NCBI GenBank assembly: GCA_021613335.1
Contig: JAJTWR010000266.1
Location: 1,535,001 to 1,599,000 of the forward strand
Length of the DNA: 64,000 bases
Direction: 5' to 3'
Source: Whitmania pigra
Taxonomy: Eukaryota > Annelida > Clitellata > Hirudinida > Haemopidae
The translations under genes were made by a program, and so were the position numbers. The notes below the pieces were generated by a model. It had not been told where the DNA came from. It was given only the letters and a program-made list of their open reading frames with translations, and made no database searches. Below, in pieces: positions 25,434 through 38,884 of the stretch (position 1 is its first letter; each line of letters opens with the position of its first letter).

Positions 25434-26655
25434 CACTGATCCCTGATGAGCGAAGTTATGACATGCTGATGATGCTGTTGTTGGGTAGGATCTTCATGCT
25501 AAAGTGATGTTTATGTTAAGGATATGACAGATTGCTTATCACACAACGGGCACGTCACTTTTCAAAATATTTATATGTTTATTGCCATTTTAGTCAATTA
25601 GTCACATTCTGTTTGACATTATTAAATCACTCATTGATTAACGATCAACCACTAAACTTCAGTATTTGTTCTTGCAACAGTCATCAAGTTCATAGACGAC
25701 TGCATGGTTAATGTTCGAATAAGTGGCAGTGCTTGTTGCTGATGGAAATGCGATCTTAGTGTTTCTTGATTGGCTGTTGGTGATTTGAGACAATACAAAT
25801 GTTCATTTATATGTTTTAAGGTCACATAGTCTGCAGATTCTTTCATGAAGGATTGGTGAGCTCTTGTTTCTTCCGTGATAAATCAGTGCCCATTGCTACG
25901 TGATGCCTGTCGTCCATCAAACTTTGTAACCCTTTTTCGTGAGGCTCTGAGCCTTGTTTTCCTGAATCAGATAGACATCAGTTTCACCTTTGTGGTACAT
26001 TTTATGTCCGACATGATCTCAAAACTGATTTATTCCAAGAGATGATGAATTTATATTAATATCCAAAGTTTTTGAAGAAGTCAATTCGTTCGTATCATTT
26101 CAGTTTTTGTTTTCAGAAATACATTAAATCTCTCACAACTCTTAAATCTCAAATCTGCCCCATGGCTTTTCAAAACTCTTAGAACGAAATATTGGCTGAT
26201 TTTTTGGTCGGTTCTTTGTTTTTCAAAAACTATTAGTTATTATTATTATGACCATTATAGTTTTGCTAAAATGGAGGCTAATCTAACAATTAAATCAGTC
26301 AATTTGGAGTGTATGTTTCATTTTCAAGGCCATGACAAGCTGACACTTGATCTTAAATATTTTTCTGTGTTTGCTCCTCCAAGAAATGTTGTGAATTTGG
26401 ATTTAAGATTAACTAGATGCCTAGATGTTAAATATCGTTGTTGGCTTTTTTGCAATTGTTCAGGTATCGACTGACTTTCAAAAAACTAGTTTGACACTGA
26501 AATCCAATTTTGTATGACCAAGAAAAAAGGTTATAAACTTAAAAGTGCCTTTGCATTGTTTAAAGGCACAGAAAAACAAGATGATCTGTGATTCATTAGG
26601 ATGAGGATGAAAATTGGTGAATGTGCTGGATCATCTGCTTGGAAGTAAAATTAAT
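25434..26655. other. Convergent intergenic stretch between FKBP11 and PET100
   Basis: This contains the 3' UTRs of both genes. A 64-codon minus-strand open frame (25652-25846) and a 67-codon plus-strand frame (26271-26474) are present but have no splice partners or family resemblance, so no gene is called. Confidence 0.5.
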
Positions 26656-27134
26656 TCATTTAGACAATTCTTCTTCCAGTTTTTCTTGGTTCTTTCTTTC
26701 GTATTCACGTATGAGGTCGTCGATGAGCTTTTGCTGGAATTTAAGTGCGCTGAGTTTATAAATAGAACGAATTCATTTGTTTCACAATCTGTTTGTTTTT
26801 GCAAATGATTAAAGTTGAACTCACTGATTCATCTGATGAGGCCTTAAACAGTTCTTGCTGAAATAGTAGTTGAAATCGTTTATTGAATGAAGCCTAATTC
26901 TCGTTACTGATAAAGTATACTAACCCTTTTCTCAATAACATATTTCTGTCTGATATATGGTTGATTGAAGAGCCAGAAACTACCAATGGGGAGAGTGACA
27001 TAAAGGGACATCTGAAATATATATAGAACATCACCTCTAATTATACCAACGGTATAAAGAATGCGTTATGCATTTCGATAATATTGTAGGTATGAAAACC
27101 ATACTTTAAATGCCTCCAGTTTCCAACCGCCCAT
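26656..27134 (-). CDS. PET100: PET100, cytochrome c oxidase assembly factor
   Basis: Four very small exons, all in phase 0: 27105-27134 (MGGWKLEAFK), 26925-27011 (MSLYVTLPIGSFWLFNQP and following residues), 26825-26857 (QELFKASSDES) and 26656-26733 (ending EEELSK, TGA). The product is 75 residues; human PET100 is 73. The order of features matches the family: a short amphipathic start, one N-terminal membrane segment, a conserved FNQP-type turn, then a charged helix. PET100 is an inner-mitochondrial-membrane protein needed for complex IV biogenesis. The start is the ATG before GGWKLE, as in homologues. It lies tail-to-tail with FKBP11. Confidence 0.9.
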
Positions 27135-30100
27135 GTTTCGTTCGATGTGTTTCGTACTGCTATGTGTAAAGTGCTAATTATACAATTTTAAAAAATATTC
27201 TTCAGGGTTAATCGCTCACTCGCGGCCAGAATAAAACGACAACAATCTGGCATAAAACTAAAAGTAAACTTTTGTCGAACCTCGATCAAAATTTTCATGC
27301 GCTCCATTAAATATTATAAATATAAGAAGTTAAAAAATGTTTCGATAACTTTTTTTAAAGCATCTAAGAAATAATATCAAAAACCATACTAATATGTAAT
27401 AACAACATTAATATATTTTTTATAGAAAATTGTGAAATACTCTAATACTTTCAGTCTTTATTAGTTAGTTTTAACAGAAATGTGCCTAATGATCTGCGAT
27501 TACTTGAAACTAATTTCGCTAAATGTGTAATCCATAAAAAAATCGACACCATTTCGATGTTTGCAATAAAATAGCTGTTGCAAAAAGTCGTGAAGACTGA
27601 GACAGAGGAGATTCACGAAATACAGGGAATACGAAAAAGAGGAACCGATATCATGAGCTTTTTGATCAGTCGGACAAAATTAATTAGGGAAGACAAGAAT
27701 AAAATTTAAAAATCTAGAGCCTGACCAATTTTAGGATGTTGTTCAACTGAAAATTACAACCCTAATTAACCAAAATATATTTTTATTGCGTCGGCATGCT
27801 GGTCCACTTAATGAACTTTTCAAAATGCTGGTGAGTTAATCAAAACAAAAAATTAGTCTAAACGAGCCGTTATTTGCCGCTGCTAAATTCATTAGTTCAC
27901 CCTAATTATTTCATCCTTTCGCATACTCAGCCAATCTCCTCTTGATTAATTGATTGAATTATTTTTGCGCAACTAAATAAACCACTCTCCTCATTCGCCA
28001 ACTCAATCATTTACCATGCCACTCTCTCATTCATCATCCACTCACCCAGACTTCCCCCTCTCTCCCTCCAATGAAATTCAGATCCATTCATTCATTTATT
28101 CATTGGATGAATAGGCGGCCAGCACTACAGAAAGGGGCACAGTCAGGGAAGAGGAAATGAATGTTGTGGGAGAAATATTCTCGGTAATAAAGACTGAAAG
28201 AAGCGGATAAATTGAGGAGGAGAAGAGAGAAGCATGACAAGCATGTACGCGCAACGCTTTCGAGGTCGTGGAGAAGGGATTCCATCGTACAGACATGCGC
28301 CCTTCGATCTCAGTATCTAAATATTTTGAGAATTTTCGGAAATAAATAAGAGAACAGGAAATCAAATAAAAAAATTGAATTAAACAATTGTTATTGATTG
28401 CCACTGTTTTACTAGTAAAAGTATAGAGGAACAATCCTTTGGATTTCGTGGAAACTCCCGGCTCGTGTTTTTGACCCATTTTTATCTTATCACTACTATT
28501 TTGCCGCCATTTTAAATAATTATCGCTTCGAATAACCTCCTCTCTCGAATAGTGATTCATAGCGACAGCGACAACGTTTCTCGATTTCATTCCAATAATT
28601 TTCCAACGAAAGAAACCGGGCAGACGACTACGACGAGGAGCGGGAATATGCGCTCTGACAAGCGCTATTCGGAATAGCTGGAGCTATGGAAGTGCACGAG
28701 AAGCTTCCAGATTTACGAGAAGAACTCCGTCGGAGAAATTTCTTCCCTGGAAAATAAAACAAGTCGTCTGCGTTCAGGGTAGATTTCACTCAGTCCCAGT
28801 GGAAGGCTTTATGGTCGACTTGGAAGCGTGACTGACATCCCAGTTAATCCAGTGGACACTTGATTCAATCGAAAGTCCAGGGTCGCAGCATTACTTCCGT
28901 CATTACAAAGTCGATGATGATGATGATGATGATGCCGGTGAGTGAAACGTGATCTGTTCATTTTCAACAACTTCATCCATCGATTGGTCATCGTTGAGGT
29001 CCAATGTTAAATATTGTTGTTGTTACAACATTGCGTTGTTGTATTGTATTATAATAATAATAGTAGTATTACTGTTGTCGCTGTCGAAAGTGCGAGTTGT
29101 TTTTGCTGATAAATATTTGAAAAGATCTAGAAAAGTTGTCTGAGTCATGTCGTAATTCACCATTATTATGTTCACCTGTTCGCCATTTTAAATAGCTCTA
29201 TTAGCGCAATTACAAAAGACAGCTCGTCCAACGTTCGCAAGTCATCAGCATCAAATCATCGTCATCGTGATCTTCATCATCGTCCTCATAAACATCGTCA
29301 GCATCATCATCCTCATCATCATCATCGCCATATTTCTGTCAGGTGTGTGTACTCGCTTCCGTGCCAATCGATGAACCTACTGGAGCAAGAAATTAAATCA
29401 ATGACAACTTATATTTTACAGCCAATTATCATTCACTCATCTAACGATCACTCACTCAAAATCTACTCAATTCGTCCCCAAATGTCGGTCATCGTTTATT
29501 CCCCAATCGATTCATCACCAAAAATTCATTCTCATTTCCGTTCAGCAAGGTGCCCTTATCCGAATGTTTGTTTGAGATCAATAGGGCAAAACAGGGCAGT
29601 TTAGTAGACCAGCACGTATAAGGGGGAGCATTTTAAGACCGGGGAATCCACGGATAACCTCATGCGGTCGAAGCATAAGACCGGTGCTGTCACACCTGTG
29701 CAAAGCAATTCTTAATGGATTCGGACAGCAGCAGGTGTACATAATCTTAATGATAACTTATTGTTTTTAACGAGGTTTAATAATGATAAATTAGCTGAAA
29801 GCAAATTGGATATTAATCTAAACTAATTAAGTATTTAATTAATTGAAAACACCGAAACTTAGGAAATGGAAGTTAAGGAAGACACTCGAAGATGTTTGTT
29901 CGTGTTTTATTTCAGCGCAAACAATCAAAGTCTTCAGGCGACGATGGCATTAATGATGATGATGGTGATGATGATGACGATGATGATGATGATAACGAAT
30001 CATCAGTAATTTGAAATTTATTTGCTCGAAACATTCTTTGGAAAGCCGTTTAAAATCGATCAAATCAATTCGTTGATCAGAAATGCCAAGTGGAGCTTCA

Positions 30101-33100
30101 AACAAATTCAGATTCTATTTTTCAACTCACTATTTAATGATAATTAGGTACAATATTATATTATTAATATTTTTATAGTTATTAATTAAGTAATTGGTGC
30201 ATGAATATGCATTAGAGGCCCTGCCGGTCGATCCGATTCCCCTGATGTTTTGCAACGCGCCCCTTTCGGAGTCATTAGGTTCAGTCCAGGAATTGCAATA
30301 AATCCATGGAATTCGACCTCCACAACAAAATTCAAGGAACATTTCTAGGGACACTCGGACATCCTGGAAACCGGATAAGTCAAGCAAGTTGAATCAAAGT
30401 TAAAAGAGGGTGTTTCCGCTATTCGTCTCACGTAGAGGACGTGGAGTGTTGCACTTTGAAGTTGTTCCAAGGGAATTTCTCAAAATCCCGAATGACGTTC
30501 ACTCTTTCTTTCGATTATTAAATATATATCATCGCAGAGTCACTTACTTACGGATAATGGTGTTATTAATTGATAATTAATTGGTGTTAAATAGATTCAC
30601 TGTAATTGTCCAAGTTAATTTTGAAAGTAGGAATTCAAAATCTGTTAAAAAAGTAGAATGATTAATGTTTGCAACCACTGGAAGTCACCATCGCATTGTA
30701 AAACGCGTGGCCATAATTTTCAATTACGATGAAAATGATGATGATGAAGATGAATCGTAGCAGTTTTGTAATACGATAATAAAAATATTTCCTACGATAA
30801 TAATAAAAACTGGCTAACTTATTATTATATAATAATTAACAATTAAATAATAAATTATAAGATGTGTTTCCAAAAGATCGCACTCATTGTAATACTTCCT
30901 TAAGCCATTATTGGTCGTTTGGCATAAAATATAAAATGAGTAACTCGTCTGCTAGTTAACCTCTCAAGTTCTGCCGGCATTGACCCAGATCACAGCGTTG
31001 ACGTTTCAAAGGAAACTCTCAGCGGGAATCGATCCAGCACTCGGTGACGTCATTATTCCGTCTCCACTTTGGAAAGGATCGACATCAATGGAATGTTTCC
31101 TTCTGTATTTCTGATTTTTTTTTCTTTAAAAATTCCTTTTCTTAAAACTGTCATTGATCGTCATAAATTCTGCTGGTAGTCCTGATGACGCTCACGATGA
31201 ATTCACCTAAATGGAATAAATTGGGCAATAAACAATGCACCGTTTTTGTTTTAAAAATCTGAAAAATTAAAAAATTAAGAAATGGTTAACAGAGCAGACA
31301 ATTTAAGAGAGATCTTCCTCTTTCAGAGGCTATCATTACCGATAATGTCGACAGCAGTAATAAAAATATAATAAAAATAACATTAACCATCTTAAGCGCC
31401 AATAACACGATTTTTATCTAACGGCTCAAGCCGACCCCCCGTTATTTATGTTTGTGCGGCAGTTACTCAACTTCCTTGTCTCCAAAAACTGGAACTCTGA
31501 GCATCCACAGCCGTTTGATCATTGGCTCTGAGAGCAATGGCCGTGGGTCGTATGGGGAATAAAATTTCACGGCTGATCGAGTTACCGGTATGGAGGAAAC
31601 CCGGTTTATAAATAATCATATTCTGGCAGGTGTTACTGTTCATTTAAATTGATCATGTATTTGCTAAACCTTGTGGATTAACAAAACAATATTTTGACTA
31701 AACTCACCCATGAAATGAGAAACTGGTTTGATATTTTTCAGACCTCTAAATACTGACGATATTTAATGATGAACAGTGGCGTTTTTTTTATTGGAACGTG
31801 ATGTAATTTGACATTCGAGCTTCATGTCACGGTGTTATTGCATGAGTAGTCATAGTAATGACCACATTGATGATGGTAATGATGGCACCAATAGTGATAA
31901 TGATGACAACGTTATTGATGTTGGTGGCGATGATAAGGTATGACATTGATGCTGAGGATGCGCGCCTTTGGAGCATATTGTAAACAGCTCCCTCATCAAC
32001 GAACGAACATGATCTGACTAGACGGTGATTTCATTTTGTCTGAAGAAATCATTTTTTCTTGGACAATTGAAAACTAAAAAAACTTTTTTCAAATTGAGTT
32101 ATAAATTGTAAATTAAATTGTCAAAATTAATTCCAGGCATTCGTATAAAATTCATGAAAAACAATTTTCTTACTTAAAAATTAAATTAAAACATGAAACA
32201 AAATTATGCGTTGATGAAAGTGATGTTTGAATTTTTGCTCAATTAATTTTTCTTCAAAATTCGTTTCAGCATATTATCAGCTACTACCTCTATTAATAAC
32301 AACAACAACAACAATAATAATATTAATTCACTTATAAATGGTGCACTAACGCAAATATTTCAGAAGTTGACAACTGACAATTAAAGTTCCATCACATAAT
32401 CATCAAATGAAGTCATCAGTCAAATACATAATTCAGTACTTTTTCCCATGAGAAGAAATTGACTTTAAGAATGACGACTAATCCTATTAATTATCATTCG
32501 AGTGAAGTCACATTGATTGTAGGAATGTTAGTAATAGTTGATTCTCAAATTAATTGATTGAAATAAGCATCAATCAAAGTAAGGGAAAAAGTAACAGGAA
32601 TTTGTGGTTGCATTCTCATTTGTCAAGCATCTGTCGCAGACTCCTTCTCTGCTGCTGGTGATTTAGAGAATTTCGTCACAAAAGCTCCACTTGTTAAAGA
32701 ATCCATTAGAACGAGAACCTATCCAATCTCTCAGCTGCTAGGAAAATTATGAGTTGACCAACATATCGCCAGAAGACAAAGCATTCCTAGGGATCAGACT
32801 ATTGCCAGCCAACTGGAAATTGTAACGAGTGCCATTTCTTCTCTCACCTGACATGCTTATCCTTCATTTGTCTGCTGATTTTCCTTTTTCGACCGCCCGA
32901 CGTCATAATCTGAAATCTCCATCTGAAGAAATATAATTATTTTTCATCCACGAGAATGCTTCCTCCTTTTCCTCGCTCGGTGTAAGTATTTTTCCACCGG
33001 AAAACATGCAACCGGTGGTGCTAAATGAACGAAGGCCTTAGGGTGGATTTGTGTTCCTTGTCTTGAGTATAGGCTTGAATACTTTCCACGGTGGATGTAA

Positions 33101-35722
33101 TTGGCGTGTCGTTGCCAATCAACCACCAGGTCACGGAGATTAAGAAAATTTAAGACAAAAAATAAAAGCATTTGTTGCCATAACAACAAATGAGTAAGCT
33201 AAAGGTAGCTATTTTTGTTGCAAGGGCAACACGTAGCAACGCGCCGAATATGTTTTTTGTTGTTGTTGTTGTTGATCGGCGTGGAAAACAGCCTCACGAA
33301 GCAATGCTTCAGTGCATTTTCCTCGATCCGTTTAATTAGAAGAAGTTCAATCTGGAAATGAGCTGTTGATAGAGGGAAGAGAGACAAAAAAAATAATAAT
33401 TGCGCTTCAGAAATAAACAAATGCTCGAATGCATAGAATTTGACCACCGATGTCATCACTCGCAATTTCATGGTGGAAAGAATTGTTTTCGTCCGTCGAC
33501 AAAATTTCAAAGCAAACGTCGAAATGATGTCAAATATTGTGTTACGAGTGATCTGCAATCGTATTAGATGTGGCTGTGATAACGATGGCGAGCCAAAAAT
33601 AATTTTAGCATTAGTTTATTACAATAAATGCAATAGTCACTGTAGGCAAATAGTCCCTAAACATGCATGTGTATAAGAATTTATTAATATTATCATCGTC
33701 ATCATTGTTATTAATCATATTGACATTAGCCTCCCGCTTCTCCGAGATAACGCAATCCATTTTCTGAATTTCATTTCCCGCCAGACATCCGACTGAATAT
33801 CAAATTTCAAAGCAGACGCTTGGAAATGCTTCCAGAAAAACCTGAAAGGCGGAACGAATACTTTTTTTGTAATTTTGTTTTCACAATCCTTAAAACAGGC
33901 CCTTGGGACTTACCTCTTGTCAAACTGCTTCCATAATGAAAGCCTGACGTGGCATTCGAATGTGATTCTCGAATGTTACAATAATAACGTTGGTTTATTT
34001 TATTTCGCGGAACAAAATTAATGTTAATTATTCTCTAAGGAATCATATTAAATTACACGCACACGGATTAAAAAATGGCTAAAGACTGGTTCAGTTTCTA
34101 CCAAGCATCCTCAAGACTGGTTGAGACTGGTTGAGACTGGTTGAGAATGGTAGACACGTCTCAAAACCCGCGGCCATAAGTTTTACTGTAAGTTTGGAGA
34201 AAAAAAGCAGTTAAAAAAAAATTTAATGAGGACATTTGAAAATGTCTTCATTTTGAAACCTCTCAACGCCCTAATGAAGATCTAAAACATGTTCACACCT
34301 TAACGAACCGAAATTACATCTTTCCACGTCATACATTTTTAGGGCTTGATTGAATCAGAGTTTCTTTTCTATGCGCTCGTGATTTCAAAAACATTCACGG
34401 CCTCAACCGTTCTCGCTCAAATCCTTCCAAACGTCTGTCAGACAATCAGTCAATCAGAAATGCAAACTGTTTCCATATCTGGGGATCTCGAGATTCGCAC
34501 GTCATTCCATGCGTGGATCGTGTTAACGCGATGCAATTAGAATATTGCTCTTCCTTTACTGAATGGTTGGCTTAGCAACGGGAACTCTTCGTGATCATCA
34601 GCCGATATTTTAGATTCAGAAGATTGATATTAGGAAGCAGGTGCACCTTTTTAATGTCTTATCGTCTTTTTTATTTTGTAAAAACAGATTTTATATTTTT
34701 CATTTTATTATTATTACTATCTTATTTTATTATTCTAATTTCTTAACTCCAATTGCTAATAAAATTACCTATTCATGCTGCTTCTTGATTGAACAACTTT
34801 TCGCCAGTTTTTATGCTTCCAATAATAAGCAGAATCATTCTGGAGATAGTGGACTTCTAATGATTCACAAATTTATCAACATCCTGGTATCATCATCATC
34901 ATCAGCAACGTCGATATGACTTTATCTTCATCGCAGCTGGCGGTCTTAAACCTAATTTAGGGATCTTAAAATTTATTTAAAAGTTGAAAAGACCATTTTA
35001 TTCAATCGAGTAGATAGAATAAATAATTAGATTTATGAAACTCGCCCTTCCTAAACCACCGAATGTTTTAAGAATGTTTTAAGGTGGAAGAAGTGAACCT
35101 TTGCCTGTTCTTCCACCGTTCCGTACCTTTTCCGTATGGTCTTTCGTCGTGTCCTAACGTGGAGAAAATCTTTTGGAACGAATTCATTGAAAAACAGCAA
35201 TTTGGACGGATGGAAAGGTGTTGACAAGAAGTGTTTGAATTTTTTTTTGGCTTTTTGTTTTGGTAATGGGACTTCGATGATAAAGATGATGGTGATGGAG
35301 CTGGAGGAGCGTGGTGATAGTTATTCACGTCATAAACGTAGTTGAACATCGTCATTCACGTGTAGTTCAGTGACTTCATCGCATGCATCATGACAACCAA
35401 ATCTAATTCATCAGATTACTCGCACGCTTCTCCAAGGTCATCGCCGATGTTAGTGTTATTGGAATTGATTCAATTTTATTTTTGTTAAATCCGACAACCA
35501 AATTATAAAAACCTTTCCAACATATTTTTTTATTTCAAATTTATTTCATTCCAGTTCGTGATATTTTCCAGGGATCGTATGTCACCGACAACCGCCTGCA
35601 TCTTTCAAGTGGCACTTCAGCACAGCAGGGTCAGAAGCAAGCTCTCGACACGTCTTAGATTCCGTCATCACCAGCAAACCTGACTGACTGCAATAGGCCT
35701 AGTGCCAGCCGATGAAATCATT
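27135..35722. other. 8.6-kb region without a recognisable gene; simple repeats
   Basis: No exon with a known domain was found. The longest open frame (28096-28590, minus, 164 codons) lacks features and is probably chance. Simple repeats include (GAT)n at about 28912-28934, ATC-type at about 29255-29330, (GAT)n at about 29950-29995, GAT-type at 30728-30755 and 31860-31940, (AAC/AAT)n at about 32298-32325, (GTT)n at about 33253-33275, and a tandem ACTGGTTGAG repeat at about 34118-34146. The region is upstream of the plus-strand membrane-protein gene and could hold its promoter, 5' UTR exons or enhancers. A possible acceptor (TTTCATTCCAG) lies near 35,554. Confidence 0.5.
34118..34146. repeat. 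Short tandem repeat of a 10-bp unit
   Basis: Three successive copies of a GACTGGTTGA-type unit, plus diverged flanking copies on both sides (AGACTGGTTCAG near 34084 and GAATGGT at the right end). Confidence 0.8.
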
Positions 35723-38700
35723 ATGAATTATTGCATCGTCATGCTCCTAGCTCACACAAGCGCAGGTTTTTTAGTTTTTGGCACTGCACCAACCTTAAAC
35801 GACAAACTGTCGAGGAGCCAAGAAATCCGTAAAATTAAATTTTATTTTAAATCGAAGACCTGGAATGGAGGCAAAAATTCCGACGATTGTCTCTTAAACG
35901 CTTGCAATAATCCTTTGAACAAGATAAATCACAGCGAAAGCATCGGTGTTACAGTCATTAACAGCAGCATTACAGAGAACGCCATCCAGCCAACCTCCAA
36001 AGACCGAATTTCCAAAAGCTTTTCACCTCGTCAATCTGCAAATAGGGCGACGAACACAAGTCACGCAACACAAGCCGCTCATTTGTCTCGAGAATCAAAA
36101 GAGACTACCTACCACTACCTCGAAACGTTGTCGCTAGGAAACGCTACTTCTAATGCTGCCAATGCCGATTCTACACGTCGACAATACGTTTCGCCAATCA
36201 TCGTCTCTCTTACCGCATCCACTAATGCAACTACTTACCACAGAAAAACAACAATAAATTTAGACCGGTCCCAAATCCTCAATTTCTCCCACGGTTCGAA
36301 AACATTTCCGGGCGGCGATGCAGTGGCTTCTGTTGAAGAGTTGTCGACAGAGTCGTCAACAATGTTGACAACAAGAAGCACATCGCTGTCAACGAGATCT
36401 TCTCAATCTTCATTAACTAGGCTGTCCGTTGGCCGACTGTCGCCATTGCCCGAGACATCAGCATCAACCGTGGCATCGTCATCATCGCCATCAACATCAA
36501 TACCTCTTTCCAGACTTTTAATGGCTGATACATTTCTAAAGGAAAGACCGTCGTACATAACGCTGTCCTACAACAAAGGCCCTTGGAGGCGAACATCACA
36601 AAAACATTTGTTCAGTCGATCATTTCATTGCTCTTTTGCATTCCATGCGTTTCCGGGTCATTTTCCATCGCGTGCAAATAACGAACCTAGACTCGCAAAT
36701 AAAAGCCGGGTATTGCCCTTGACCTTCCACGACGCCGATACTTTACCCACCTCCGTTTCTTCAGCAACAACCGTAAACAAATTCTACGACCAAAGCAACA
36801 TTGTTGTCTCTAAACCTTCGAGACAACGCAAACGAGATTATCGCAAAGACGTGGAAATGCATGAAATTACTTCCAGAACAATGCGCGACTGGGAAAAGAG
36901 GGGGAAACAAACTGACGCTCTTACGGCAGGATGGGAGAGGACAAACGCAGGCGCACAGTTCGAATGGTCTGGATCGTCCGATCGTAATCCTGGAAAATCG
37001 ATGCGAGACGTTCTTTCGGGGTACGATAGGATGGACAAAGTCGATTATGATGATGATGTTTATGGTCGCGACGGGATCGATATTAAAAAAGTTACGATTC
37101 CAAGTATTCTTCAAAATTCTCGTTCTTCGCATCACAATCTCAACTCAAAACTTGAAACCTTCGACTTGAAATTTGCCAAACTCTCTTCAAACGTCGCAAC
37201 GTCTATTCTTGATTCCAACGACACGATACAAGAAGATTCAGAAGAAGATGAGGAAGAAGATTATCCCATTGTTACGTTTTGGTCGGTTCCCAAAAACTGG
37301 AAGAGCTACGCTCCAAAGAAAAAGGGGCAAATATTTAGAAACTTGACTATCTTACCTCTAGGAATGCTGCTAGTTTTTCTGGTGCTGGTCATTCTGCAGT
37401 TCAGTCGGTGGTGCCTTGAAGATATCAGAGAGTCTGATGGTCCGCATCTCAACTACACATATCACTTGTCCATACTAGGTGGGAGAGATTATTCGATGCT
37501 CGATAAGAACATAGCTTCTAGGAACCTCTGCGATGCAAATATCTATGAAATCCCAGCAAGACCCAAGCCTAATGTCTACGGAAGAAATGGAAACCGAAAG
37601 CAGAAACATTTATCTCGATATCTATTAAGAGGAAATTCCACTCCTAACGGTGCCAGCGAGGGTCTAGCCTACGGATGCCGAGGAGTGGTTGAGTTGATGA
37701 TGAAAAGCTCAGCCGGCATGCTCAGCAATCGAAGTCTAACCTCATTCGACTGCCCTTTCATGAACGTCGAACAATACTCATCGTCAGCTCCTCGACTCAG
37801 CGAAACTCCGAGGGAATCCCAGCAAACTCTCGAACTTAACTACCTACACAACAGGAAATCCAGAGTCGGTGGAGGAACTGCCCATGCCGGAGACAAGAAG
37901 TTGAGCGGGAACAAGAAACATAGCAGGAGAGTTTCGAGGTCTCTCAATAACTTCAAGTCCGAGCCTCGTCTCGCGGCAAATCAACAGCATCGCTCTACAC
38001 GACTTTCAACTCTGAAGAAGGGCTCGAGCACTGAATCGGCTTCCAACTCAAGTTTGCTGTCATTGAGCCAACAACAACAACAGAAGAAGAAGCAGCAAAA
38101 GCGCTGGCAACGACAAAATCGTTCAAAACGTCAAAACGACAACCTTTATGAGTGCTATTCGGGTCAAACGCTGGGAAGCTTACTTGTCATGCCCAGTCGT
38201 CTCGTGGTTGCTCCGATGGCAGTAGCTTCTCCTTCCGCTACCGTATCTACTCTCCTTTCGTCCAATTCTTCGAGCACGGCCATTCATCCACCGGTTTGTC
38301 CAATCTCAAAGCAAAATCCTGACATTTATGTCAGGACACGGCATCATTCTTCCCCGGCTTCCTCAAATTCCATAAGGGCTTTAAGAATAATTGCATCTGA
38401 TAACATTCATGTGAATGAAAGCCAATCTGTTAAAACATCTGCGATCACGGCCAAACGTTTGCAAAAGCAGCACTACTTGGACTTTGATTTAAAAGAGGGC
38501 GATTCAACGTACAAGTTGCTAGAATCTGACTACGAGAGCCTGGTCGACGTGCATGAACCAAAGACTTGCACCCAGAGAAGCTTTACCGAAGAGACTGAGT
38601 CTCGACAGACACTTTGTCAACAGCCTGAGGTAGAACCCGTAAATCATGAAATGCCGATAAACAACATCTTTCGAGTCGAAACTAGAGACGATTTGAAATC

Positions 38701-38884
38701 CGAAGATTACAGCCAGAACGAAAGCATTCGTCCTTCGACAAAGTGGAGACTTCCTTTGTCCTTAAGTGAGTCATACTCCGTAGGAAAGCACCCATCATGC
38801 CCAGGTGAATCTCTAAGCTCCAGTGCTTTCCATTCCTGCAAAAATCCACCCAGGAGGTCGAAAACAATGACTGGTGAGTCATGA
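35723..38884 (+). CDS. Unrecognised large single-pass membrane protein
   Basis: One long open frame of about 1053 residues. The first ATG (35723) opens a hydrophobic signal sequence (MNYCIVMLLAHTSAGFLVFG). Residues about 25-500 are Ser/Thr/Asn-rich with many N-glycosylation sequons and low-complexity Ser-Thr runs, suggesting a mucin-like or disordered ectodomain. An acidic patch (DSEEDEEEDYP, about 500-513) precedes a single membrane span (about 545-566; GMLLVFLVLVILQF). The cytoplasmic half of about 490 residues is basic and Ser-rich with a Gln/Lys tract (QQQQQKKKQQKR) and several Tyr motifs. No known domain is recognised. The stop follows directly on a strong donor (ACTG/GTGAGT). Splicing 38874-39064 out would end the protein in EKSRGT at 39084 instead. 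A single coding exon of 3.2 kb is unlike its multi-exon neighbours. Function is unknown. Confidence 0.75.
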   Translation: MNYCIVMLLAHTSAGFLVFGTAPTLNDKLSRSQEIRKIKFYFKSKTWNGGKNSDDCLLNACNNPLNKINHSESIGVTVINSSITENAIQPTSKDRISKSFSPRQSANRATNTSHATQAAHLSRESKETTYHYLETLSLGNATSNAANADSTRRQYVSPIIVSLTASTNATTYHRKTTINLDRSQILNFSHGSKTFPGGDAVASVEELSTESSTMLTTRSTSLSTRSSQSSLTRLSVGRLSPLPETSASTVASSSSPSTSIPLSRLLMADTFLKERPSYITLSYNKGPWRRTSQKHLFSRSFHCSFAFHAFPGHFPSRANNEPRLANKSRVLPLTFHDADTLPTSVSSATTVNKFYDQSNIVVSKPSRQRKRDYRKDVEMHEITSRTMRDWEKRGKQTDALTAGWERTNAGAQFEWSGSSDRNPGKSMRDVLSGYDRMDKVDYDDDVYGRDGIDIKKVTIPSILQNSRSSHHNLNSKLETFDLKFAKLSSNVATSILDSNDTIQEDSEEDEEEDYPIVTFWSVPKNWKSYAPKKKGQIFRNLTILPLGMLLVFLVLVILQFSRWCLEDIRESDGPHLNYTYHLSILGGRDYSMLDKNIASRNLCDANIYEIPARPKPNVYGRNGNRKQKHLSRYLLRGNSTPNGASEGLAYGCRGVVELMMKSSAGMLSNRSLTSFDCPFMNVEQYSSSAPRLSETPRESQQTLELNYLHNRKSRVGGGTAHAGDKKLSGNKKHSRRVSRSLNNFKSEPRLAANQQHRSTRLSTLKKGSSTESASNSSLLSLSQQQQQKKKQQKRWQRQNRSKRQNDNLYECYSGQTLGSLLVMPSRLVVAPMAVASPSATVSTLLSSNSSSTAIHPPVCPISKQNPDIYVRTRHHSSPASSNSIRALRIIASDNIHVNESQSVKTSAITAKRLQKQHYLDFDLKEGDSTYKLLESDYESLVDVHEPKTCTQRSFTEETESRQTLCQQPEVEPVNHEMPINNIFRVETRDDLKSEDYSQNESIRPSTKWRLPLSLSESYSVGKHPSCPGESLSSSAFHSCKNPPRRSKTMTGES

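Noticed and set aside
28096..28590. 164-codon minus-strand frame
   Set aside because: No domain, signal or splice partner and irregular composition; probably chance, though its length is above average for this region.
35702..35722. Upstream extension of the membrane-protein frame to a GTG
   Set aside because: Nuclear animal genes start at ATG; the ATG at 35723 directly opens a signal sequence and an in-frame stop lies just upstream of the GTG.
36761..37169. Antisense and alternate-frame ORFs inside the 35.7-38.9 kb gene
   Set aside because: Shadows of the long coding frame.
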